A stretch of DNA of 64,000 nucleotides, taken from Eutreptiella sp. 'Long Island Sound 2002'. Taxonomy: Eukaryota; Euglenozoa; Euglenophyceae; Eutreptiales; Eutreptiaceae. This document shows positions 1 through 11,664 of the stretch, piece after piece. How positions within the stretch are numbered: the stretch's first letter is position 1; each line of letters starts with the position of its first letter. The stretch covers positions 33,251,394-33,315,393 of the forward strand of contig OZ038383.1 of assembly GCA_964036045.1 (NCBI GenBank), read 5' to 3'. The notes beneath the pieces are model-generated. The model searched no databases. It was not told the DNA's origin and was given only the letters and a program-made list of their open reading frames with translations. The position numbers and the translations under genes were made by a program.

Positions 1-2
1 TC

Positions 3-1112
3 CGCATCTCTTTCCCCTGCCCCATTGTGGTCAGGGGGGGGCCCAAATTGCCCGCGGGGCATGAGCTGGTGGGCCTGTTTGCCTACAGGCTTGTGAGTGG
101 GCACTGGCGGGTGCAGACCGGGGTGTCACTGATTGGGGAGGAGGGGACGGTGACCACGGCTGGGGTCTTTGGTCTGAATGTGGTCACGGGTTGGGACCAG
201 CGGAGGCCGGAGTGGGCGGACGTGGCATGGCTTGCCATGCACGTCCATGTGGGGAGGCAGCGGAAGATGGGGGTGGCTGACGTCATTGACGCCGAGGAGC
301 AGGACGAACCCCCCACCCGCAAGCGGAAAGGCCGCCCCCAAGGGGACACGGAGCCCCCCCCCCCCCCCCCCAAAGCCCCGCGTACGGCCACCCCGGCGGA
401 GCAGGCGGTGCGGGCGGAGTAGGCGGAGCCGGTGGCAGGGCGGGGGCAAAGGGGGGTGGTGCACGAGTGGGTGGAGCAGCAGCGGGCGGGGGCGTGGGAG
501 GCGCGCGCGACGAGCGCGGAGGCCGCCAACCGCGACCTCGAGGCCCGTCTGTCCAGGGCCAACGAGGACAGGCGGGACGCCAAGTCGCGGTTGGCGGACG
601 TCACCAAGGAGCGTGACCGGCTGGCCGCCAAGGTGAAAACTTTGGAGCGCGACCTGGCGACGACGCGCAAGGCAAAGCGAGCGGCACAGGCAGCACAGAC
701 AGTGGAGAGGCGTGAGGGTGCCGAGGCCCCCCCGGGTGACAGGGGGGGGGGGGGCAGTGCCGCCGGTGTCGGGTACCTCCTGGCCGGCGCACAGGCGTGG
801 CATGCCCAGGCCGAGGCGTGTGCCGGCCAGATGTTGGCGATGTCCACCGGCCTGCGGATGGCCATGATGGCCAGTGGCCAGCAGGCCGATGTGGACAGCG
901 TGGCCCCCGACGCCCCCAAGGTGAGTGCCGCACTGGAGGAAGTGCGCCGGCAGTACCCCCCCCACCGCCTCACGTCGGCGGCCATTGACCCCTCCTTTGT
1001 GGAGGCAGTGGGGGAGCAGAGCTCCCAGGGCTCCACTAGCCGGAGCTCTGCTCCAGGTGGGGGGGGGGTGCGTAGCTCACCCTTTAACCTCGGGACCACC
1101 TGTCCCTTCTAA
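3..1112 (+). CDS. Partial coiled-coil protein, function unknown
   Basis: The frame is open at the left edge of the window, so the N-terminus is missing. The first ~140 residues end in a basic, proline-rich stretch. One in-frame TAG (420-422) follows, and the same frame then runs on for another ~225 codons. Roughly residues 160-235 are charged and heptad-like (many Glu, Arg, Lys, Ala), which suggests a coiled coil. A Gly/Ser-rich tail follows. The frame ends at TAA (1110-1112), or at TGA (1164-1166) if UAR is sense. I do not recognise the protein; long coiled coils of this type occur in retroelement gag proteins and in many host proteins. C and G homopolymers near 357, 740 and 1060 make the exact frame uncertain. 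Confidence 0.5.
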
Positions 1113-1441
1113 CCTCCAGGAATGTTATCCTGCCCCCCCCCCCCCCCCAGGGCATGGGCAGTTTGACCGACGTGTGGGGCACTCCCCCCCCACTTTGCGA
1201 AATTTTCTGCAGCACTGTTTTTATTTTATTCGGGGTATGCTATGCCCCCTGACCTATTTGCGAATTTTTCTGCAGCACTGTTTGTATTTTTTTCGGGGTA
1301 TGCTATGCCCCTTGACCTGTTACAGTGCTGGCCGAGTGTCAGCCGGAATGACAACCACTGGACTGGGTGTGTGATAACCCATGAACACCATCCTGTGCTT
1401 GCTTTGTGAGGGTCAACGAGGGCAAAAGGATGAGGCTTCGG

Positions 1442-1500
1442 CAGAAATTCTGTGACGGTCACGTGAAATTCCCACGAAATTCGTACGAAATTCGAAGCCA
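1442..1500. repeat. GAAATTCGTACGAAATTC-type palindromic repeat cluster
   Basis: Short overlapping near-palindromes of the form GAAATTCGTACGAAATTC follow a GGTCACGTGAAATTC unit. The same motif recurs at 8,626-8,695, 9,800-9,870, 60,870-60,915 and 63,600-63,660. In the T1 transposon copies it lies just inside the terminal inverted repeats, so this cluster is probably a remnant of a T1-family end. Confidence 0.6.
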
Positions 1501-1520
1501 CCGTCCAACCTGAGCCCACC

Positions 1521-2000
1521 ATGGAGGAGAGGTTGATTATGGCCGTCTAGCGGATCCGGTCATTGCACCTCTCTAGGCCGGAGTCGCGGTACCTAGTGGG
1601 GAGCATGACGTACGGTGTGGTATGATACCAGGTGTACGGCATGCTTCGGCAGCTAGCGTTACCCGTCTCCCGGGCGTTCACTGCCTATACGGGGGACGAC
1701 ACGGCCATCAATGGTGCGGCCTGCTACCTACCTGACCGCATCGGCCACCTGTTCAAGTGTCGACCACCCCCACCCTCGGACATCATGCAGCCCGGGGACC
1801 GACAGCTGCATTGGTTGCCTATTGCGGTGGACGGTACATCGAGGCATGAGGCCTTGTACGTCCATTGCACGCTTGGTGGCACCGTCAGCCCCAACCAACT
1901 ATCTAGTTGGTGGCTACTAGGGGGCAGTGAAAAGTGGGAGACCCTCTACGCGGCCTCCCAAGAGATTGATTTTGATGATGAGTTGCGCAAGGCCGCAACC
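1521..2000 (+). CDS. Hypothetical first exon(s), unknown
   Basis: An ATG at 1521 opens a frame that passes one TAG (1548-1550) and one TGA (1623-1625). It then continues in the same frame through a normal-looking protein segment (Leu/Trp/Asp/Glu-containing, no low complexity) to a strong splice-donor candidate, GTAAGT at 2001. The frame stays open beyond the donor to 2465, but that part overlaps repeats and looks non-coding. The in-frame TGA argues for either a damaged gene or a separate exon starting near 1626. No family recognised. Confidence 0.35.
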
Positions 2001-2342
2001 GTAAGTTTTAAGGATACCGGAGGGAACGATAGGCAATCCCTTTTTTTTCTGTCACATGTACCACCGGTGCCCAGCATAGAACATTGGAAGAGAGACCAAT
2101 ATTGTCCCGTTACCGGTGGCAATTTTAGGAAATCTGTACCGACGTGCATGCGCTATGCTTCGGTCCGTTGCTTGGAAGTTTTTCCAAAACCCTTGGAAAG
2201 ATGCTCGGAAGTTTTGGCAGCCAGATCGGGTCCCAAAACGCAACCGATATCGGTAGGAATGTTCCATGGGCTTCCCAGCCGAATGTGCCGGGGGAGCTCG
2301 GAAGAAATTTTTCAGCCCGAACCCAGTGGAATTTTGGTTGGA

Positions 2343-2640
2343 TGCTTGGTGCCTACCTTGCCTGCAAGATGCCATGGAGAACAGCACGTTGAAGCTAATG
2401 TTTGTCTACCCTTTGTCTGCTTTGCCTACAAAACTGCATGGAGAACACTGTGCCTAAGCTTATGATTGCTTCCCCTTTGTGCTCCTTTGTGAATTTGGAC
2501 TTTTGCTTTTGACATGTGCCACGCCAGTTTGAACCTCGGTGGCTGCTTTGCCCCTAAACTTGCATCGAGAACACTGTACTCAAGCTGATGAATGTTTGCC
2601 CTTTGTGCCTTGTGAAGCTTTGTGCCTGCTTTTGTGGTTT
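2343..2640. repeat. Degenerate tandem repeat, ~3 copies
   Basis: Three imperfect copies of a unit containing ATGGAGAACA..., then AAGCT.ATG, then CCCTTTGTG occur near 2,372, 2,438 and 2,563, spaced about 65-125 bp apart. No coding frame is conserved between copies. Confidence 0.5.
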
Positions 2641-2743
2641 TCTTTTTGCATGTGTGTCGCTTTCTCACCTAGGCCCCTTTGAGTAGACTCACTAATGTAT
2701 TCCATTTTTGTGCTCTAAACACTTTTTGTCACCTGCAAGAGAC

Positions 2744-4886
2744 ATGTCTAGTAGTCAAGGCAGTGCCGCTAGTGCCTCGTCTTCGTCCGCTTAGCCCCCC
2801 CAGCCCGTTCAGCAGCTCCCGGAACCAAATTTGCAGCTTGAGGGCGAGCTCATCGACGCGGACACAGCCAATACCGAAGTTCCCGAACCGGGTGATACAC
2901 AATCGCGCCTCCAACACGCCCTAGCAGCACTGTGCCTGCGGCATAAGCCGTCAGAGACCATTGAACCCAAAATGCTAAGGGTTTTTTTTAGACAGGGTCG
3001 TCCCTGATGCATACCGCATCCAGCCGAAGGATACCTTGTTGGCTGTGCTTATGCATAAGCATTTTTCAATCCCTGTCTTGATGACACGGGAGGTTGTGGG
3101 CAAGACAAGCCCCAGCAAACATGAGACTTCGTACGGTGTACAATACAGAAACCTCTGCATTGTTGGTCCGGATCCGAAATACAACACGGACCGGACCTTT
3201 GCAAAGGAATCTGAAGAGAGGCTGTGTGTACATTACATGTACTTGAAATCAATATTGTCCACACACCCGGACAGTACCATTCGCGAGTTAAAGTGGACCC
3301 AGAGCGATGTAGTTACTTGGTTCAAACAGGCCAAGATCAAGAAGCGGTCCAAAAAAGTAGTTACCTGCAACGTGCAGTTCCCCCCCCTCCCATTGATTCA
3401 TGTTCCGTTCCAGGTTTTGAGGGTTATCAAAAACGATGCCTTCTGCGAGTCCCCACATGCAACGATTCACAGCGCCCTCAGAGCCACCATCACAGGTGCA
3501 CATGTGGTAGAGGTTTTCGGGGAAAAGGACGGCTGGCGGGTGTGGGACCAAGCCCCCTCAGGCACGTGGGAAAAGGTGGTTACCCCCCCCCGACGATGAG
3601 GTTTTCAGAACAGACCAGCAACCCACGTACCATGCGCACGGTGTCTTGTGGGGCATTGAGTTTCTTTTGGCCCCAGCCCCCAAACCTTCTTCCGAGGGCG
3701 CACCAAAGCGGCAGCGACTTACCATCTTAGGTGCATGGTTGCAGGCCAAGGGTGAGGGCCAGGGCCAGGGCCAGGTTGAGACCGCAGAAGCCCCCCCCCC
3801 CTGCCTAAGCTGGGGATGCACTGTGTTGGGTCTTCATCAGCCCTCTTTTTCGCTTTGATGTCTTCCATCTCTGCTGCCCTGGCTGCCCGCGCCCAGCCAC
3901 CAGCTCCTGCCGCCTTCCCCATCTCCTCGGGTCGACTGGCCGAACTTGGGAGTGGGAACCCCAGCGCCGGTAGCAGTGCCGGTGCCAGCAACCCTTCGCC
4001 AGCCACCCCCGCTTTGTGGGAGGCGCCAGCAGTCGGAGGAGCAGCAGGAGCAGCAGCAGCAGGGCCCGCCGCCGCAGCAGAAGATGCGGAGGACCCCAAG
4101 GCCATGCAGGCTGCCCACTGCGCAGCTTTGTTGGCGGCTGTTGCAGCTGTGCAAGTCCAGATGGTGCTTGCACAGCTGAGTAAGAAGAGAGTCTCCTGGT
4201 TCGCGGCCGGGGCACGCTACGGGCCAGGGGGGGAGGGGGTGGTGGTGTGGGTCACTCGGAGGGCCGTGACCCCCCGCAAGCAAGTTGAGCATCGTGCTCC
4301 ACTTGGGCAGATGCCCCCAAACCTGGCCAAGGTGGTTCTGGACCTGGCCATTTTTGATCGGAGTGTGGCAGTGTGTGGGGAGCTTGGGGTTCCGGACCAA
4401 TTGAGGAAACTGGTCCTCAAAGAGTACCGATCACCAGCTGATCGGTACTCCCAGTTGAAAGGGCAGTTTGAGCAAGCATGCCAGTCCTTTGAGAAGGCCG
4501 AGCAGGCTGTCCGGGAGGGGGTGGAGGGGAAGAGTTAGGGGGGGCAGGGGGTGAAGAGCAGGGAGGGAAAGCTGCGGGCAGCAGCTACTGCCCAGCAGGG
4601 AAGGGCAGAGGATCTGCCGGGGCAGATGCGGGGGGCATGGGAGGAGGCAAAAAAACGCCGCCTCCTTATGGACCCCCTCCCCAAGATGCCCCCTAGCACC
4701 CTCCCCCCCTTTGGGAAATGGGAGGTGACAGGGGGACACCAGGAGGAGCTCCTGCATGGGGTGGTTTTTGCAGGGCATCCTGGGGGGTTGGGAGGTGTAC
4801 GACCTTGCAGCTACGGGTGTTTCAAGGTCGTGCACCCAGAAGCTGAGGGAGAGGGGGGTTTCAGTGAGGATGCACACCGCCCCTGA
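2744..4886 (+). CDS. Hypothetical ~700-aa gene with UAG codons and homopolymer frame switches
   Basis: The ATG at 2744 starts a Ser-rich then Pro/Gln/Glu-rich N-terminus. TAG at 2792-2794 lies inside a Pro/Gln-rich run (SSSSA-TAG-PPQPVQQL). The frame moves at T8 near 2,982 to a globular block (about 2,991-3,599), moves at C8 near 3,583 to another block (to ~3,795), and moves at C9-C10 near 3,791 to an Ala/Pro-rich block containing MSSISAALAARAQ. A helical C-terminal block follows. TAG at 4536-4538 sits between two stretches of equally good coding, and the frame ends at TGA 4884-4886. All shifts coincide with homopolymers, so this may be one intact gene seen through indels. Function unknown; gag-like composition is possible. 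Confidence 0.45.
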
Positions 4887-4934
4887 TTCCTGCAACCGCC
4901 ACCACTGCATGTATGTGGCGGTTAAGATTATTTT

Positions 4935-5407
4935 GTGGCACATGAGCCACCCTGTGAGTGTTGGGACACCCCCCCCGCCCTGAGCCAGCTCAGACGTGCC
5001 TATTTCCTCGACAGGGGTGAGGCCCCTGAGTCATCTGACTCAGATTCTCAGGTGCCTGTTTCCTCCACAGGCGTGAAGAGAGGGCGGGCGGCCCCTGACT
5101 CTGGGGCCCTGCACGTAAGAGGAGGAAGAAGACCAGCCGCAGCCCATATGTAGGCTGGAGTGGCACAGGGTCAGGGGACCAGGGGTCACTGCCCCTTCGC
5201 ATAGTCACACAGGTCAGGACTGTTCTTGACTATGTGAAGGGGACTGGCCACCGACCTCGCCATTGGATGAGGTCCTTCCCCCTCATCCACGGGGGTGATT
5301 CCGGGCCAGGGGAGTTGATTCTCCTCATTGTGCCCCCTGAGACCAAGGCCAAGGCCTCTCACAAGGCACAGCCTCAGCCTGAGCCTGAGTCTGAGGGGGA
5401 GGACTGA
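4935..5407 (+). CDS. Hypothetical short gene/exons with internal duplication
   Basis: Two related ~50-bp units (about 4,995-5,035 and 5,050-5,075) each contain a CCTGTTTCCTC.ACAG-like polypyrimidine-AG, resembling duplicated splice acceptors, followed by an acidic SSDSDS segment. A second frame from about 5,102 encodes a basic KRRKK patch and then a globular segment with FPLIHGGDSGPGELILLIV. It ends in a Pro/Glu/Ser tail at TGA 5405-5407. The connection between the two frames is unclear and probably involves an intron or indel. No family recognised. Confidence 0.35.
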
Positions 5408-5520
5408 GAGGGAGGTATATATTCCCATTCGAGGCACTGAAATGAACTGCAGCGGCACCTGAACTGCCTGTTGGCATCCATTCATGCTTCTAGCCTAGCT
5501 GTGCTTGTTGTGCTTGTGGC

Positions 5521-6853
5521 AGGGGGCGGATAGTCCAGCACACTTTGGACCCTTGGATCTCGAAACTGGTTGGAGCAATCCTGGCAATTCAAGCTTCTGG
5601 TGAAAGGTACTGGTTGGGCCTTTCCATACATGGTTCCTTTGAAACCAACCAAAACAGTGGCGCAGAGTTAGGGGGCGGATAGTCGAGCACACTTTGGACC
5701 CTTGGATCTCGAAACTGGTTGGAGCAATCTTGGCAATTCAAGGTTCTGGTGAAAGGTACTGGTTGGGGCTTTCCATACATGGTTCCTTTGAAACCAACCA
5801 AAACAGTGGCGCAGAGTTAGGGGGCGGATAGTCGAGCACACTTTGGACCCTTGGATCTCGAAACTGGTTGGAGCAATCCTGGCAATTCAAGCTTTTGGTG
5901 AAAGGTACTAGTTGGGGCTTTCCATACATGGTTCCTTTGAAACCAACCAAAAACAATGGCGCAGAGTTAGGGGGCGGATAGTCCAGCACACTTTGGACCC
6001 TTGGATCTCGAAATTGGTTGGAGCAATCCTGGCAATTCAAGGTTCTGGTGAAAGGTACTGGTTGGGGCTTTCCATACATGGTTCCTTTGAAACCAACCAA
6101 AACAGTGGCGCAGAGTTAGGGGGCGGATAGTCGAGCACCCTTTGGACCCTTGGTTCTCGAAACTGGTTGGAGCAATCCTGGCAATTCAAGGTTCTGGTGA
6201 AAGGTACTGGTTGGGGCTTTCCATACATGGTTCCTTTGAAACCAACCAAAAAAGTGGCGCAGAGTTAGGGGGCGGATAGTCGAGCACACTTTGGACCCTT
6301 GGATCTCGAAATTGGTTGGAGCAATCCTGGCAATTCAAGGGTCTGGTGAAAGGTACTGGTTGGGCCTTTCCATACATGGTTCCTTTGAAACCAACCAAAA
6401 CAGTGCCGCAGAGTTAGGGGGCGGATAGTTGAGCACACTTTGGACCCTTGGATCTCGAAACTGGTTGGAGCAATCCTGGCAATTCAAGCTTCTGGTGAAA
6501 GGTACCGGTTGGGGCTTTCCACACATGGTTCCTTTGAAACCAACCAAAACAGTGGCGCAGAGTTAGGGGGCGGATAGTCCAGCACACTTTGGACCCTTGG
6601 ATCTCGAAACTGGTTGGAGCAATCTTGGCAATTCAAGGTTCTGGTGAAAGGTACTGGTTGGGGCTTTCCATACATGGTTCCTTTGAAAGCAACCAAAACA
6701 GTGGCGCAGAGTTAGGGGGCGGATAGTCGAGCACCCTTTGGACCCTTGGATCTCGAAACTGGTTGGAGCAATCCTGGCAATTCAAGGTTCTGGTGAAAGG
6801 TACTGGTTGGGCCTTTCCATACATGGTTCCTTCGAAACCAACCAAAACAGTGG
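5521..6853. repeat. Tandem array, 9 copies of a 149-bp unit
   Basis: Nine near-identical 149-bp units follow one another directly. Each contains the sequence GGGGGCGGATAGT, then GGACCCTTGGATCTCGAAA, then GGTACTGGTTGGG, then TTCCTTTGAAACCAACC. Units differ by only a few substitutions and one 1-bp insertion. The last unit runs into CTGTTTCCCAG, a good splice acceptor, just before the ATG of the next gene. The array may therefore lie in an intron or 5-prime leader. Because 149 is not a multiple of 3, the small minus-strand ORFs it generates are artefacts. Confidence 0.97.
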
Positions 6854-6883
6854 CCTACTGCAATCTTCTGTTTCCCAGGCACC

Positions 6884-8236
6884 ATGTTTCACCATGAATT
6901 TGTTGCGAACAACCATGCTATATGGGTGAAGGGGGAGATCTCCAAGCTGGAGGCATTCGCCAGCATATGCCCTATTCCAGCTGATCAATTCATGGTGTCA
7001 ACCTTTGCCATGAACTTCCCCACGGCCACCCCCTTGCAGGCCAAGGACCTAGACCAGCTACAGCGCCCCCCAAGCGGCACCTTCACAGTTGTGCGTAGGT
7101 CCCTTGGCCCTTTGCCTACCACACAGGCCACATCAGTCACCCAAGCACCAGAGTGCCAGGCTGCTGCACTTCGCCTTCGCCATGAGCATGTGGTGCCAGC
7201 CGCTGTCTTGCGCACCTTAGACCATCTCCAACCAGGGGTTGGTTGGTCATTGGTTGCTTTAAGGCAACAGGAGGACCTGCATCTTCTTGCAGTGGACTAC
7301 TCCCTAGACAACAGGAAGTTGTTACCACAGCTGTGCCACCTACTTCTACAAAAGTGTGGCTCACTGGTTGCCCAAGGCCGGCAGAAACCCCCACCACCCC
7401 ATGCCACCCTGACCTTAGGCCTCTACGCAGACGGTTACCAGCCCCGGGGCCGTCCAAATATTAACACAAAAATCAGTATAATTGATTTCCAGGGGCACTG
7501 GTTCCCAATGTCTGGCAATGTGCCTAGGTGCACACACATGTTGACCTGGCAAGAGCTTCCCAAGGTCAGTGATTGCGAGTGGCTACCCAAACGTGCACAG
7601 GCCTTACAAGCCCTGCCTTCTTGTAAATTTAAGCAACGTATGAAGTATGCTGGTGCAGTGTACAACACCACCCTGCAGATAAGGCTCGGGGCAATCACTG
7701 CCGATCACCACCATTTGTGGTCTGAGTGCCGGCAAAAGGGCTGTGTGGCGTGTCCCTGGGTGAATAAGGATGGGGCGGGAGAACTCTTTTTGCACAAAGT
7801 GGGATGTCCCAATGGTGTGCGTGGGTCCCATAAGTTTCAGGGGGTTTCTAACCTGGAAGAGGTATATATTGTGCAACCTGTATTGCACAACACCAAAGGA
7901 GCAGCCTCCAAGATCCTGGGTGTCATAGGTCGAACACTACCAGCGCCCTACAACCATGACCTGCTCCAGGTCATAGCACATGTGGCAAGGAGGTATGATC
8001 CTGGATCTTTGCCACCTGATAGCAGGCAGCACATGCGTCACGTACGAGGTAGATTCCAGGCAGGCATTAGCCTCACAGGTCGCGAGGCCCGCACAGTCAT
8101 GGGCAGACTAGCAGGGGGTATCCCCTTCGGAGGGCGAGGACAGTGGTGCTTCATTTCAAGGTCCTATGGGTTTGAACGAGTAGCAGCGTGTTCAACCCAT
8201 GAGACGTACGAAGTTGGCGCGTGTACCCATTGTTGA
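6884..8236 (+). CDS. Unidentified 450-aa protein, possibly transposase-like
   Basis: A 450-codon frame starts at ATG 6884, 8 nt after a CTGTTTCCCAG acceptor, and ends at TGA 8234-8236. It has no internal UAR. Visible features are a Cys cluster near residues 285-292 (ECRQKGCVACPW), a central segment around residues 325-345 (PVLHNTKGAASKILGVIG), and LTGREARTVMGRL near residue 405. The Cys pair followed by a histidine-containing helical block recalls the zinc-binding plus helix layout of large uncharacterised eukaryotic transposase families, but I cannot name one. The end is probably mis-framed: a Ser/Asp-rich tail begins in another frame at about 8,199. Confidence 0.55.
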   Translation: MFHHEFVANNHAIWVKGEISKLEAFASICPIPADQFMVSTFAMNFPTATPLQAKDLDQLQRPPSGTFTVVRRSLGPLPTTQATSVTQAPECQAAALRLRHEHVVPAAVLRTLDHLQPGVGWSLVALRQQEDLHLLAVDYSLDNRKLLPQLCHLLLQKCGSLVAQGRQKPPPPHATLTLGLYADGYQPRGRPNINTKISIIDFQGHWFPMSGNVPRCTHMLTWQELPKVSDCEWLPKRAQALQALPSCKFKQRMKYAGAVYNTTLQIRLGAITADHHHLWSECRQKGCVACPWVNKDGAGELFLHKVGCPNGVRGSHKFQGVSNLEEVYIVQPVLHNTKGAASKILGVIGRTLPAPYNHDLLQVIAHVARRYDPGSLPPDSRQHMRHVRGRFQAGISLTGREARTVMGRLAGGIPFGGRGQWCFISRSYGFERVAACSTHETYEVGACTHC

Positions 8237-8551
8237 TAGCGACATTGAGCAGCAACTTGTGTGCCCTCGTGGCAGTGGCAGTAGCAGCAGTAACAGTAGC
8301 AGCAGCAGCAGTGATAGTGGGAGCAGTAGCAGTCCTGAGGATAATGATTCGGATGATGATGCTGCGCACCTATCTGGTGCCTCCACAGTAAGTGCCTAAG
8401 ATTCTTCCTCATCATCCAGAGACAACCCTGAACCGCAACCTCAACCCAAGAAGTATCGCCGTGTGGTGGTGGATGTAGATGCCATGTCAAGCGATGGCTG
8501 TCCTGTGCAGATGCTCAGTGAAGGAGAGTACGGCATTCACAGTTCAAGCTG
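8199..8551 (+). CDS. Ser/Asp-rich acidic tail ORF with internal TAA
   Basis: This overlaps the end of the preceding gene in a different frame and may be its true C-terminus. A basic segment (RRTKLARVP) is followed by a long Ser-Gly run and an acidic SPEDNDSDDD block. TAA at 8397-8399 follows, and the same frame continues with another Ser run, a PQPQPKK basic patch and a VVVDVDAMSSDG segment to TGA 8549-8551. The composition on either side of TAA is the same, which fits UAA being read as an amino acid. Confidence 0.4.
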
Positions 8552-9780
<1,229 letters not shown>

Positions 9781-10137
9781 CAAGACAAAATTGGGGCCGA
9801 TTCGTACCAATTCGCACGAAATTCGTGCGAAATTGGTACGAATTTCGTATGAATTCGTACGAAATTCACAGCCTCGTGAATGTGTGAATCTAGTGTGACT
9901 TTATGTGTGAATTTCGGTGCGTGAAGTTCATATTCGACCGCACACCACCGAATATGTGGAACCAAGTGGATAGTTAAAACCTCCAATTTGCACTCATTCA
10001 TTGTACCACGCTTTGGGCGAAGATAGCACGAGAAACACACACAATGGCACCAAGTTACGTGCAAAACACAGCAAAAAGTTGTCACATTCACGGTACCGTG
10101 AATTTCCTATTCAAATGGCCGGCTCACGAAGGGGACA
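9781..10137 (-). mobile_element. End fragment of a T1-family DNA transposon
   Basis: Read on the minus strand, 10,137 to 9,781 matches the left end of the T1 element at 60,605-60,920 along its length. It shows a terminal TGTCCCCTTCGTGAGC (13 of 16 bases of the T1 end) and a GGTACCGTGAAT palindrome. It also has TTTTGCTGTGTTTTGC, then TTCTCGTG..TCTTCGCCCAAAG, and ends in the GAATTTCGTACGAATT cluster. The opposite end of this copy was not identified. It lies directly upstream of gene E, probably in an intron or leader. Confidence 0.75.
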
Positions 10138-10196
10138 TTATCACGGGGGTTATCGCGCGTGTTTTTTGAGCAATCTATCCCTCATTTCCTGCCCAG

Positions 10197-11292
10197 GACC
10201 TCTTATTGTACATGGATGCTACTGTTAATGAGGCCCTGCGGGCTCTGAATTGAGTTAACCTGCGGCGGTACACCGAATTACCATGTCCCAAGGCCCAGTG
10301 GCGGCGGTTGAAGGCTGTTCAGAGGCTGGTTCGAGTTCTCTCGGGGGATCCCGACATTGTGTGTGGCACCAACACCAAGGGAGAAGTTCGTTTAAGTGGT
10401 GGGGCGTGCACAGCCCTCTCCGGCCCACTTGGTGGCCATCCTGCATTCATAGTCTAAGCTCAGGAGCATGAGGCCCTGAGCATGCTACACATGGCATGCA
10501 GCATGCATCTTTCCCTGCAGGCCCTTTTGCGACTGTTCGGCAACAGATCATGCCCTACTTTCCCCAAGCAACTATTGTAAGGTCCACCACAGGCCGCAAT
10601 AGGGCACCTGCCCATGTGCCTTTGCTGTCAATTGTGCAGAATGCAATATCTATGGCCCGAGTTATTGGGAAACCCCCCCGTAGCGGCGTTGCCATTGTTG
10701 TCATTTCTGTGGATGCGACTTCCTTGTGGAAGGCATCCTCTACCCGTGCGGATGTATGGGTCAATGTATGGGGGGGGGGGGGCAAAATATGCTTCGAAGG
10801 TGAAGCTATGGGGTTCATGGTTTTGCATGGATGGCGGGGATGAGCAGGCTTTTTTGAGAAGCCTGGACATCTCCGCCAACCTCAATCAAGAGGTGAGGGA
10901 GGTGGAGGAGGACATTGTCCTCTTTCAAAACCAATTTTTGACTTGCATTGTTATTTTGACAGGGGATGGGAAAGGGATGCAAGCAATGGGGGGGGCTGGG
11001 TCTAAGTGTTGGTTGTGCAAAGACCCCAATGGTATTGTTGAACAAAGGGGGGTGGAGTCCACCTCCAGACGGGGGGCATTTTTGAGATGTCTGACCCCCT
11101 TGTAGACGGCCGGGGGACTACCATCATGCAGCATGCCGCATTCTAAATGGCATTGCAAAGCGCACTAAGACCACCCTTCAGGCCCTCCCCCCTGGTACCC
11201 TTGGTAAGGCCCAAGCTGTTGCAGCTTTGCAGGCCTTCAAACAAGCCCCGAAGGATGAGACCTCTATACCTGCGGCTCACTTGAAAATGTGA
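10197..11292 (+). CDS. Gene E, 5-prime half: transposase-like protein split by a 15.9-kb insertion
   Basis: A coding exon follows the acceptor TTTCCTGCCCAG. One frame runs from 10,197 to 11,102 passing TGA (10251), TAA (10455) and TAA (10578). It is otherwise clean and carries GDGKGMQAMGGAGSKCWLC near 10,970-11,025, a Gly-rich loop followed by a CxxC pair. The final segment, in another frame, is helical (TKTTLQALPPGTLGKAQAV) and ends as the palindromic element begins. The continuation is found beyond the insertion at 27,139. The 3-prime half shares a signature with ORF G of the T1 transposon, so E is probably itself a transposon gene. Confidence in coding is good; function is inferred. Confidence 0.5.
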
Positions 11293-11466
11293 AGTTGGGG
11301 CTCAGTTGGGGCTCAAACGGCTCATTTGGGGCTAAGTGGTGTTTTTCTAGGGGTTTCATGTGAAAACTTGTGGCTTTCGGGGGTGGGTTGGGGTTTTGGA
11401 ATGTCCCCAAAGGGATCCCAATCGCTAGTGCAAGATAATTCCACTTGGCGGGTTTCTTTTTTTCGA

Positions 11467-11664
11467 CGGCTCAGTTGACTGAGCACCTTGACTGAGCCGT
11501 CACTGAGCCGTCACTGAGCCGTCTCACTTAGCTCTCACTTAGCTCTCACTTAGCTCTCACTTAGCCTCACTGAGCGCGCCAAATGGCTCACTGAGCGCTC
11601 AGTAGCGCTCACTGGGCGCTCATTGAGAGCTAATCAAGGGCTCACTCAAGGCTCATTCAGGAGT
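11467..11664. repeat. Subterminal GCTCA-type short repeat cluster (left arm)
   Basis: A run of short units (CACTGAGCCGT x2, CTCACTTAG x4, then GCTCACTGAGCGCTCAGT) fills the subterminal region. The mirror cluster is at 26,790-26,957. Similar palindromic blocks with GCGCCAAATGGCTCAGTGAGCGCTCA occur at 13,555-13,705 and 15,228-15,385 near the element centre. Multiple short subterminal repeats are typical binding-site arrays of DNA transposons; that role here is inference. Confidence 0.75.

Noticed and set aside
83-1099. 338-aa and 279-aa minus-strand ORFs over the first gene
   Set aside because: Shadow frames of a GC-rich + strand gene; composition is Pro/Arg/Ser/Ala low complexity, while the + frame shows a coiled coil.
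5589-6988. Series of ~70-aa minus-strand ORFs with near-identical sequence (MVGFKGTMYGKPQ...)
   Set aside because: They are translations of the 149-bp tandem repeat; the unit length is not divisible by 3, so each copy restarts the same pseudo-ORF. No regulatory or protein evidence supports them.
11268-11300. Target-site duplication of the palindromic element (TATACCT versus TACACCT near the ends)
   Set aside because: The similarity is imperfect and wrongly placed relative to the ends, so no duplication is claimed.
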